A stretch of 64,000 nucleotides of DNA from ZC4RG29 sp036563875 (lineage in GTDB: Bacteria > Bacteroidota > Bacteroidia > Cytophagales > Cyclobacteriaceae), in NCBI GenBank assembly GCA_036563875.1, contig DATCLO010000160.1, positions 11,553-75,552 on the forward strand, in the 5' to 3' direction. The notes beneath the pieces were generated by a model. That model made no database searches. It was not told the DNA's origin and was given only the letters and a program-made list of their open reading frames with translations. Shown here one piece after another: positions 57,701 to 64,000 of this stretch; position 1 is the stretch's first letter; each line of letters starts with the position of its first letter. Both the position numbers and the translations under genes were made by a program.

Positions 57701-57731
57701 AACTGCGCAGCGCCCCCGGTGTAGCTAATGT

Positions 57732-57767
57732 AAAAAAATAATCCCCTCCGGAAAAGCACGAAGGGGA
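57732..57767 (-). terminator. Terminator-like hairpin between rpsU and xerC
   Basis: TCCCCT / AGGGGA (57742-57747 and 57762-57767) forms a 6-bp stem with a 14-base loop, followed on the minus strand by ATTATTTTTTT. It lies 28 bp after the rpsU stop and would partly uncouple rpsU from xerC-hpf. Confidence 0.5.
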
Positions 57768-57795
57768 CCTATATCCTACCTGGGGCGACGCGCGA

Positions 57796-57990
57796 TTAGC
57801 TCGCAGCCTTCTGGCGTTGTTTTTCACGATAGATAGCGCGGATCACTTCATTCCTGCGCCGAACAGAAGGCTTTTCGTATGCGGTGCGCGCCCGCAATTC
57901 CTTCAGAATGCCGGTCTTTTCAAACTTTTTCTTGAAGCGCTTCAGCGCTTTGTCAATCGACTCGTTCTCTTTTATGTTAACAACGATCAT
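57796..57990 (-). CDS. rpsU: 30S ribosomal protein S21
   Basis: bS21 is a small-subunit protein near the anti-Shine-Dalgarno end of 16S rRNA. The 64-residue product has the family pattern: ENESIDKALKRFKKKFEKTG, RARTAYEKPSVRRRNEVIRA and a basic tail IYREKQRQKAAS. In Bacteroidota, bS21 takes part in hiding the anti-SD (knowledge from F. johnsoniae ribosome work). It is preceded by a consensus promoter and heads the rpsU-xerC-hpf unit. Confidence 0.96.
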   Translation of the reverse strand: MIVVNIKENESIDKALKRFKKKFEKTGILKELRARTAYEKPSVRRRNEVIRAIYREKQRQKAAS

Positions 57991-58027
57991 AATTTACTTT
58001 AACTCTTCGCCTTACTGTTAAGGGGTG

Positions 58028-58058
58028 CAAATATAGCCTTTTTTGAAGAAAAGACCAA
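58028..58058 (-). promoter_or_regulatory. Consensus promoter of rpsU
   Basis: On the minus strand, TTG (58056-58058) is followed after 20 bases by TATATTTG (58028-58035), an exact match to the Bacteroidota -33/-7 arrangement TTTG-N19/20-TAnnTTTG. The leader to the rpsU ATG at 57990 would be about 30 bases. Confidence 0.6.
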
Positions 58059-58060
58059 TA

Positions 58061-58183
58061 GATTGGCGATTTTAGATGGCGATTAGTGATTTGAGATTTG
58101 GGCTCCTGGGGATTCGGCTTGGGATCACCCAGCTAAGAAACCTCAATCACAAATCGCCAGTCGCTAATCACAAATCGCAAATC
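58061..58183. repeat. Intergenic inverted repeat of the GATTnGCGATT type
   Basis: The left arm (58061-58102) and the reverse complement of the right arm (58141-58183) are both made of phased variants of GATTTGCGATT, GTGATT and GCGATTAG, separated by an unrelated 38-bp centre. The element overlaps the acyl-CoA dehydrogenase stop codon. The 11-mers GATTGGCGATT and GATTTGAGATT are shared with the element at 53831-53876. Confidence 0.6.
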
Positions 58184-59351
58184 AATCCCTTTCCCTACCA
58201 ATCACCTCCCTCGCAATCACAATCTTCTGTATCTCCGACGTCCCTTCTCCGATTGTACACAGCTTGGCGTCGCGGTAGAACTTCTCTACGGGAAAGTCCT
58301 TCGTGTATCCGTATCCTCCGAAAATCTGGACGGCTTCGTTGGCGATGGCGACTGCCGTTTCAGAGGCATGCAGTTTTGCCATAGCGGATGCCTTTGATAC
58401 CGACTGGCCCGAGTTTTTCAGCCAGGCTGCCCGAAGGGTGAGCAAGCGAGCCGCTTCGATTCTCGTAGCCATGTCGGCCAGCTTGAATGAAATCCCCTGA
58501 AAAGCAGAGATGGGCTTATCAAACTGGTGCCGTTCCTTCGAATATTTTAGTGCCGCCTCAAATGCGCCCAGGGCAATGCCTAGGCTCATGGCTGCGATGG
58601 AAATCCTGCCGCCGTCGAGGATTTTCAGCGCCTGAATAAATCCGTCTCCTTCTTCACCCAGTCGCCGCGACTGATGTATCCGGCAATCCTGGAAGATCAT
58701 CTCGGCTGTCTCGGACGCCCGCATTCCCAGCTTATTCTCTTTTCTTCCAGCCTGAAATCCCGGAGTGCCACGCTCCACAACAAAGGCCGTCATACCATGG
58801 GAGTCGCGCTTTTCGCCTGTTCGCGCGATCACAACGGCGACATCGCCACTAATTCCGTGCGTAATGAAGTTTTTCGTGCCGTTCAGGACGTAGTGATCAC
58901 CATCGCGAACCGCGACGGTATTCATGTTTGCTGCGTCTGATCCGGTATTGGGCTCGGTAAGTCCCCACGCGCCGACCCACCGCCCGGTGGCGAGATTCGG
59001 GAGGTATTTTTGACGCTGCTCTTCGTTTCCGAACGTCAAAATGTGATTGGTGCAAAGGGAATTGTGGGCGGCCATCGACAATCCTATGGCTCCATCAACT
59101 TTTGAGATCGCCTCCAGGGCGGTAACGTACTCCAGATAGCCAAACCCAGCTCCGCCGTACTGCTCCGGAACGAGCATCCCCATGAGCCCCAGCTCGCCCA
59201 TCTTCCGGAAGAGCTCTTTAGGGAAAGTCTGCGCCTCATCCCATTCCATCATAAACGGCGTGATCTCCCGCGCGGCAAAGTCACGGATCATCTGCCGGAT
59301 CATCGCCTGCTGTTCGGTGTCGGTAAAGTCGATTACCCCGGATTCGCTCAT
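58182..59351 (-). CDS. Acyl-CoA dehydrogenase
   Basis: FAD-dependent alpha,beta-dehydrogenation of an acyl-CoA thioester is expected. The 389-residue protein follows the family layout: helical N-domain, middle beta-domain with GAWGLTEPNTGSDAANMNT (FAD/substrate contacts) and YVLNGTKNFITHG, and C-terminal helical domain with QRKENKLG-type segment, ERHQFDKPISAFQGISFKLA and IFGGYGYTKDFPVEKFYRDA. The catalytic Glu position near YRDAKLCTIGEGTSEIQK lies where short-chain enzymes carry it (EGT). It closely resembles short-chain (butyryl-type) acyl-CoA dehydrogenases. It is a single gene, divergent from ugd. Confidence 0.93.
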   Translation of the reverse strand: MSESGVIDFTDTEQQAMIRQMIRDFAAREITPFMMEWDEAQTFPKELFRKMGELGLMGMLVPEQYGGAGFGYLEYVTALEAISKVDGAIGLSMAAHNSLCTNHILTFGNEEQRQKYLPNLATGRWVGAWGLTEPNTGSDAANMNTVAVRDGDHYVLNGTKNFITHGISGDVAVVIARTGEKRDSHGMTAFVVERGTPGFQAGRKENKLGMRASETAEMIFQDCRIHQSRRLGEEGDGFIQALKILDGGRISIAAMSLGIALGAFEAALKYSKERHQFDKPISAFQGISFKLADMATRIEAARLLTLRAAWLKNSGQSVSKASAMAKLHASETAVAIANEAVQIFGGYGYTKDFPVEKFYRDAKLCTIGEGTSEIQKIVIAREVIGRERD

Positions 59352-59502
59352 AAATCGCCTTTTTTTCGCAAGGTCGGTTAAAACATGGGATTAGCCAAAC
59401 GAATGTTAGGCGATGACGAAGATTGTCAGGAAATCAAGTTTTGGTCATGTCCGGCGCCACCCGAAACTTCTATTTTCGCAACTCAATCAAAGTTCTGATT
59501 CA

Positions 59503-60816
59503 ATGAAACTAGCTGTAGTTGGTACTGGATATGTCGGTCTTGTTACCGGGACTTGCTTTGCTGAAACAGGAAACACGGTCACCTGCATCGACATAGACAA
59601 AGAGAAGGTTGACAAGCTCCGCCGCGGTCAAATCACGATTTACGAACCCGGACTGGAACAGTTGTTCGAGCGGAACATTCGCCAAAACCGGTTATTTTTT
59701 ACCACCAGCCTCGCTGAAGGCATCCAGGGTGCCCAGGCAATATTTCTCGCCCTTCCCACACCTCCGGGCGAAGACGGATCGGCGGACCTGAAGTACATTC
59801 TTAAGGTGGCTGATGACCTGGGTCCACTCCTTACCGACTATACGGTAATTGTTGATAAGAGTACTGTTCCCGTTGGCACGGCCGAGAAGGTTAGAGCCAG
59901 AATCGCTGCAAACACTAAAGTTGATTTTGACGTCGTCTCCAACCCTGAATTCCTGAGGGAAGGTGTCGCGGTCGATGATTTTATGAAGCCCGATCGGGTC
60001 GTTGTGGGGACCGGATCACCGCGCGCCCGCAAGATCATGGAAGTGTTGTATGGACCGCTCGTTCGCCAGGGTAACCCGATCATATTCATGGATGAGCGCT
60101 CCGCGGAATTGACCAAGTACGCTGCTAACTCGTTCCTTGCCACCAAGATCACATTCATGAATGAGATCGCGAACCTCTGCGAGCTTCTTGGCGCGGATGT
60201 AGATGCAGTGCGAAGGGGTGTCGGTACTGACAGCCGTATTGGCAAACGATTTTTGTTCCCGGGTATCGGTTATGGCGGAAGCTGTTTCCCGAAGGATGTG
60301 CAGGCGCTGGCGAAAGCATCCGAAGAAGCGTCCTATGATTTCAGAATTCTCAAGGCCGTAATGGCTGTAAACGAAGGTCAGAAAACACGCCTCATTCCGG
60401 CGATGCGGAAATACTTTGGCGGATCCCTCAAAGGGAAAGTCATCTCGGTGTGGGGTCTTGCATTCAAGCCGCACACAGACGACATACGTGAAGCACCTGC
60501 GCTTTACAATATCGATGCCCTGCTCAATGAAGGTGCCAGTGTCCGTGCGCACGACCCTGAGGCAATGGAGAATGTGAAGAAGATTATGGGCGACCGCATC
60601 ACCTACTTTGAAGACCCATACGAAGCGGCAACAGGTGCCGATGCAATACTGATTGCGACCGAATGGCCGGAATTCAGAACGCCTGACTTTGATAGATTAT
60701 CGTCGCTTGTGAGAAATAAGGCGATATTTGACGGTAGAAATTTGTATGATCTTTCGCTAATGCGAGATTTGGGATACACCTACTATAGCATAGGAAGGGA
60801 GGTGATCAATGCCTAA
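59503..60816 (+). CDS. ugd: UDP-glucose 6-dehydrogenase
   Basis: Ugd oxidises UDP-glucose to UDP-glucuronate with two NAD+. From ATG 59503 the product has 437 residues: Rossmann motif VVGTGYVGLVTGTCFAE (4-20), DKSTVPVGTAEKV, ANSFLATKITFMNEIANLCE, the catalytic Cys in GYGGSCFPKDV (near Cys261) and the C-terminal GLAFKPHTDDIREAPAL. The frame stays open upstream to 59413 but without conserved sequence. It is the first gene of a three-gene nucleotide-sugar operon and overlaps the next gene by 8 bp. Confidence 0.95.
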   Translation: MKLAVVGTGYVGLVTGTCFAETGNTVTCIDIDKEKVDKLRRGQITIYEPGLEQLFERNIRQNRLFFTTSLAEGIQGAQAIFLALPTPPGEDGSADLKYILKVADDLGPLLTDYTVIVDKSTVPVGTAEKVRARIAANTKVDFDVVSNPEFLREGVAVDDFMKPDRVVVGTGSPRARKIMEVLYGPLVRQGNPIIFMDERSAELTKYAANSFLATKITFMNEIANLCELLGADVDAVRRGVGTDSRIGKRFLFPGIGYGGSCFPKDVQALAKASEEASYDFRILKAVMAVNEGQKTRLIPAMRKYFGGSLKGKVISVWGLAFKPHTDDIREAPALYNIDALLNEGASVRAHDPEAMENVKKIMGDRITYFEDPYEAATGADAILIATEWPEFRTPDFDRLSSLVRNKAIFDGRNLYDLSLMRDLGYTYYSIGREVINA

Positions 60817-61801
60817 GAAGGAACGTGTACTTATTACGGGTGCGGCCGGCTTTATTGGCTCTCACCTTTGCGACCGTTTCCTGCGGGAAGGATATCAGGT
60901 CGTTGGGATGGACAACCTTATCACGGGTGATCTTCGCAATATTGAACACCTGTTTCGTGAGCCCGATTTTGAGTTCTATCATCACGACGTATCAAAATTT
61001 GTTCACGTACCCGGTGATCTGAAGTACATACTTCACTTCGCCTCTCCGGCAAGCCCCATTGATTACCTTAAGATTCCGATTCAGACCCTGAAGGTAGGAT
61101 CATTGGGTACCCACAATTTGCTGGGACTTGCGCGTTCGAAGAAAGCTCGCATCCTGGTCGCATCTACATCCGAAGTGTACGGCGATCCCCTGATCCACCC
61201 TCAGCCGGAGTCTTACTATGGTAACGTAAACCCTATTGGTCCCCGTGGGGTGTATGATGAAGCAAAGCGCTTCCAGGAAGCCATCACGATGGCGTACCAC
61301 ACGTATCACGGACTTGAAACACGTATCGTTAGAATATTCAACACGTATGGACCCCGTATGCGTCTGAACGATGGCAGAGTGTTGCCGGCGTTTATCGGCC
61401 AGGCGCTTCGCGGTGAGGACTTGACGGTGTTTGGCGACGGATCGCAGACACGTTCATTCTGCTATATCGATGATCAGGTCGAGGGGATCTATCGGCTCCT
61501 CATGTCTGACTATCCCTATCCGATCAACATTGGTAATCCCGATGAGATTACGATCATGCAGTTTGCTGAAGAGATCATCAAACTCACGGGTACAAAGCAG
61601 AAGATCATCTTCAAACCGCTTCCCGCTGACGATCCGAAACAGCGACAACCCGATATCACAAAGGCACGGGAGATACTCGGATGGGAGCCGAAGGTAAATC
61701 GCAAGGAAGGGTTGAAAATTACGTACGAGTATTTTAAATCGCTACCCACGGAGACCCTGTATCAACGTGACCACAAAAACTTCGACCAGTACATCCGATA
61801 G
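60809..61801 (+). CDS. UDP-glucuronate decarboxylase (UDP-xylose synthase), SDR family
   Basis: This extended SDR enzyme of 330 residues converts UDP-glucuronate to UDP-xylose. Signatures are the NAD motif GAAGFIGSHLCDRF (near 11-24), the LHFASPASPIDYLKIPIQTL segment specific for UXS enzymes, ASTSEVYGDPLIHPQPESYYG, the catalytic YDEAKRFQEA (Tyr-x3-Lys) and NTYGPRMRLNDGRVLPAFIG. It follows ugd with an 8-bp overlap, so the pair makes UDP-xylose from UDP-glucose. The assignment as decarboxylase rather than epimerase rests on the SPASP motif and on the neighbour. Confidence 0.9.
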   Translation: MPKKERVLITGAAGFIGSHLCDRFLREGYQVVGMDNLITGDLRNIEHLFREPDFEFYHHDVSKFVHVPGDLKYILHFASPASPIDYLKIPIQTLKVGSLGTHNLLGLARSKKARILVASTSEVYGDPLIHPQPESYYGNVNPIGPRGVYDEAKRFQEAITMAYHTYHGLETRIVRIFNTYGPRMRLNDGRVLPAFIGQALRGEDLTVFGDGSQTRSFCYIDDQVEGIYRLLMSDYPYPINIGNPDEITIMQFAEEIIKLTGTKQKIIFKPLPADDPKQRQPDITKAREILGWEPKVNRKEGLKITYEYFKSLPTETLYQRDHKNFDQYIR

Positions 61802-62864
61802 CACTGCCCTTTCGAGGAAGATTCTCATTACGGGCGGGGCCGGATTCATCGGCTCACATGTCGTACGGCGATTTGTTACCCACTATCCGTCGTATACCGT
61901 CGTCAACCTCGACAAACTCACGTACGCCGGGAATCTCGAAAACCTCCGGGACATAGAAGGGAAGCCCAATTACCACTTTGAAAAAGGAGACATTCTTGAC
62001 GTCGAGTTCCTGAATAACGTGTTCAGACGCTATGAGATCGACGGTGTCATTCACCTCGCAGCCGAATCGCATGTCGATCGCTCGCTGCACAATCCTGCAG
62101 AGTTCGCTGTCACGAATGTGATTGGAACCATCCACCTGCTGAACGCTGCGCTTACCGCATGGGACGGCGTGTTCGAGGGCAAGAGGTTTTACCACATTTC
62201 AACAGATGAGGTGTATGGTACGGCAGCACCGGGCAGCTACTTCACGGAAACAACACCCATCGATCCTCGTTCACCATACTCGGCGTCTAAGGCGAGCAGC
62301 GACCACTTCGTCACGGCGTTCAACAACAGTTACGGATTGCCTACAGTCATCAGCAGGTGCTCCAACAACTACGGACCGTACCAGTTCCCGGAGAAACTTA
62401 TCCCGCTAATGATAAACAACATTCGCCTGCGTAAGCCGCTTCCCGTCTACGGCGAGGGCGAGAACATCCGGGACTGGCTGTACGTCGAAGACCACGCGCA
62501 CGCCATCGACAAAATATTTCACGTCGGGGAAGTCGGGTCCGTTTACAACATTGGCGGCAACAATGAATGGAAAAACATCGACCTCGTGAAGCTGCTTTGC
62601 CGCATCATGGATCAGAAGCTGGGACGTGAAGAAGGTGAATCAGCAAAGCTCATCACGTTCGTAAAAGACCGTCCGGGCCACGATCTCCGTTATGCGATCG
62701 ATGCATCAAAGGTCATAAGCGAAACTGGCTGGCGACCCGAAACAAGCTTTGATGCAGGTCTTGAGAAAACGGTGGACTGGTACCTTGCCAATGACGCGTG
62801 GCTCAATCACGTCACGTCCGGAGAATACCTTCGGTACTACGAGGAGATGTACAAGAACCGTTAG
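61767..62864 (+). CDS. rfbB: dTDP-glucose 4,6-dehydratase
   Basis: RmlB/RfbB makes dTDP-4-keto-6-deoxyglucose, the precursor of dTDP-rhamnose and other deoxysugars. The 365-residue product starts at GTG 61767 and overlaps the UXS gene by 35 bp; no ATG lies between and the Rossmann motif GGAGFIGSHVVRRF. Other signatures are HLAAESHVDRSLHNP, FYHISTDEVYGTAAPGSYF, the catalytic YSASKASSDHFV, RCSNNYGPYQFPEKLIPLMI and NIRDWLYVEDHAHAID. The other rml genes are not in the window. The 35-bp overlap is longer than usual and the N-terminal Ser/Thr-rich stretch may be dispensable. Confidence 0.94.
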   Translation: MTTKTSTSTSDSTALSRKILITGGAGFIGSHVVRRFVTHYPSYTVVNLDKLTYAGNLENLRDIEGKPNYHFEKGDILDVEFLNNVFRRYEIDGVIHLAAESHVDRSLHNPAEFAVTNVIGTIHLLNAALTAWDGVFEGKRFYHISTDEVYGTAAPGSYFTETTPIDPRSPYSASKASSDHFVTAFNNSYGLPTVISRCSNNYGPYQFPEKLIPLMINNIRLRKPLPVYGEGENIRDWLYVEDHAHAIDKIFHVGEVGSVYNIGGNNEWKNIDLVKLLCRIMDQKLGREEGESAKLITFVKDRPGHDLRYAIDASKVISETGWRPETSFDAGLEKTVDWYLANDAWLNHVTSGEYLRYYEEMYKNR

Positions 62865-62868
62865 ATCA

Positions 62869-63873
62869 TCACACGCCTGAGCGTTCTTCGTACAGAACAT
62901 GTAGTATGGTAGATCCTACTGCTTCCAGTGTTTCCCGACTAATAAGCTCCATGTTATCGTCCTGGGTGTGATGGAACGCGCCGAAGGATCCGATCACAGG
63001 ATCGTAGTTTACAATATTGATCATCGGGATCCGACCGATCTCCGTGACGAACTTGTGATCGTCGATGATTTCTGATTGGACTTCATTGACAAAGAATTGT
63101 CCGTATCCCAATCGTCGCGCCGTATTCCATACCTTGTCGACAATGCTTGGCGCATAGCGGATGGAAAGCTCCTCGCGGAAGAACTTTCCGCCTTTCGCTC
63201 CCACCATGTCCAGCAAAATCCCGTAGTACGCGGAATAACCCGGTTTGTGTTTGTGTGCCGCCCAGTACTGCGAGCCCAGGCAATACCAGCTTTGAAGGCC
63301 CTGGGGAGGCATGCGGCGTTCATCAAAGCGTTCACCCCAGTCCTCGCCGTCGAAGAGGATAATATCGAGACCCACTTCAGGGGCCTGTTCCGCGGAGCTC
63401 AGTACCCGCGCGATTTCCATGAGGACTGCCACGCCGCTGGCGCCGTCATTGGCACCGTCCATGGGTGCGTTGGGATTGTTCTTGTCCTTGTCTGCGAACG
63501 GGCGCGTGTCCCAATGTGCGGCAAACAGCAGTCTGCGTTGCCGCTCCGGATAAAAGGATGCGATAATGTTTTTCAGACGTACACGCGTATTGTCGTACAT
63601 GGTCTGGTCGAACTCCTGCACGGTGACGGTCGCTCCCCATTCAGAAAGCCGGCGGGTGATGTATTCTGCTGTACGCGCATGGGCCGCGGTGCCCGGAACG
63701 CGGGGGCCGAAAGCTACCTGCTTCTCAACGAAGGCGTAGGCGCTGTCCGCGTTGAAAGTTGGAACTTCAATCGATACTGGCTTGTTGTCTTCAGCGACCT
63801 GAGGCTTTTTCCGGCTTTTTTCGCACGAGAGGAGCGCAATCAGGCAAAAAATTGGAATTAATCGGCCCTGCAT
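62869..63873 (-). CDS. M28 family peptidase / glutaminyl-peptide cyclotransferase-like lipoprotein
   Basis: From ATG 63873 the product has 334 residues with a lipoprotein signal (lipobox LLSC, Cys17) followed by a Lys/Arg-rich stretch. The zinc-dependent fold shows LLFAAHWDTRPFAD (His120, Asp122), GANDGASGVAVLMEIAR (Asp143), ILFDGEDWGE (Glu/Asp), and DNMELISRETLEAVG preceded by FGAFHHTQDD (His). The sequence is closest in look to bacterial glutaminyl cyclases, which form N-terminal pyroglutamate, rather than to aminopeptidases: one zinc, with the Trp in HWDTR. Pyroglutamate formation on exported proteins with N-terminal Gln is known in Bacteroidota. The gene is convergent with rfbB (4 bp). 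Confidence 0.85.
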   Translation of the reverse strand: MQGRLIPIFCLIALLSCEKSRKKPQVAEDNKPVSIEVPTFNADSAYAFVEKQVAFGPRVPGTAAHARTAEYITRRLSEWGATVTVQEFDQTMYDNTRVRLKNIIASFYPERQRRLLFAAHWDTRPFADKDKNNPNAPMDGANDGASGVAVLMEIARVLSSAEQAPEVGLDIILFDGEDWGERFDERRMPPQGLQSWYCLGSQYWAAHKHKPGYSAYYGILLDMVGAKGGKFFREELSIRYAPSIVDKVWNTARRLGYGQFFVNEVQSEIIDDHKFVTEIGRIPMINIVNYDPVIGSFGAFHHTQDDNMELISRETLEAVGSTILHVLYEERSGV

Positions 63874-63906
63874 ACGGTGGTTCAGAACGTCCAAATAACA
63901 CAATAT

Positions 63907-63938
63907 TTTGTGATATAATTAAAAAACGACTAATTTTG
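63907..63938 (+). promoter_or_regulatory. Consensus Bacteroidota promoter at the right edge
   Basis: TTTG at 63907-63910 and TAATTTTG at 63931-63938 are separated by 20 bases, matching the -33/-7 consensus TTTG-N19/20-TAnnTTTG. Transcription would start near 63945, rightward. The gene it serves lies outside the window, and a terminator hairpin follows at once. Confidence 0.6.
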
Positions 63939-63961
63939 AAGCCGCTTCTACTAAGTCATTT

Positions 63962-63986
63962 AAGAGGGGACGATAAGTCCCCTCTT
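63962..63986 (+). terminator. Strong hairpin just downstream of the edge promoter (attenuator or terminator)
   Basis: AAGAGGGGAC (63962-63971) and GTCCCCTCTT (63977-63986) form a perfect 10-bp stem with loop GATAA. The T content after it (TGTTTATGTTTTG) is modest. It lies only about 20 bases after the predicted start site, so it may be an attenuator, the 3' end of a very short RNA, or a 5' stabilising stem of a leader mRNA. Confidence 0.6.
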
Positions 63987-64000
63987 TGTTTATGTTTTGT

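Overview
The window is a chromosomal stretch of a Bacteroidota genome, most likely a Cytophagales/Cytophagia-type soil or aquatic bacterium (inference). The evidence is a SusC/SusD pair with an ECF sigma/FecR pair, GldD and GldE gliding proteins, a SprB-repeat protein with a type IX secretion (T9SS) tail, a YpdA-type bacillithiol disulfide reductase, the Bacteroidota-type 29-residue AURKAIP1/COX24 protein, and repeated matches to the Bacteroidota -7 promoter box TAnnTTTG in front of genes. Shine-Dalgarno sites are mostly absent. No rRNA, tRNA, CRISPR array, prophage or insertion sequence was seen. Coding density is high; the only gene-free stretch above 300 bp is 16028-16344.

Left part (1-20 kb): a tiny membrane ORF, a secreted M20 amidohydrolase, three proteins of unknown function (one lipoprotein, one GAF protein), then a minus-strand polysaccharide utilisation block read in the order pectate lyase, ECF sigma factor, FecR anti-sigma, SusC with STN domain, SusD, six-bladed PD40 propeller protein. 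Two LacI-type operator-like sites lie upstream of the lyase. After it come a cysteine-poor thioredoxin-fold protein, a nitroreductase, metK and a stand-alone RsmI-like methyltransferase.

Middle part (20-45 kb): housekeeping and envelope genes. lysA overlaps a DsbD-type thiol reductase. Then follow an M23 peptidase, a patatin with a C-terminal outer-membrane barrel, two tandem OmpA-type proteins, an aldehyde dehydrogenase, an AsmA-like protein and the 974-residue SprB-repeat surface protein. Next is a divergent pair of operons: leftward HU, TPR protein, AURKAIP1/COX24 mini-protein and RNase G; rightward mutY, ssb, gldE and gldD.

Right part (45-64 kb): a NIPSNAP protein, a DUF3500 protein, YpdA, a leftward sodC / TonB receptor / fructosamine-kinase-like group, a YCII-domain locus that looks frameshifted, a 2',5'-RNA-ligase-like protein, an RDD membrane protein, a TPR protein, an amidohydrolase, the rpsU-xerC-hpf operon, an acyl-CoA dehydrogenase, and a nucleotide-sugar operon (ugd, UDP-xylose synthase, rmlB) that would feed surface polysaccharide synthesis. 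A lipoprotein M28 peptidase / glutaminyl-cyclase-like gene ends the series. The right edge carries a promoter followed at once by a strong terminator hairpin.

Three families of short intergenic inverted repeats (GACGCCC type, GATTnGCGATT type, GATGCA-hexamer type) occur near gene ends. Function calls rest on recognised motifs and overall resemblance; no database search was possible.
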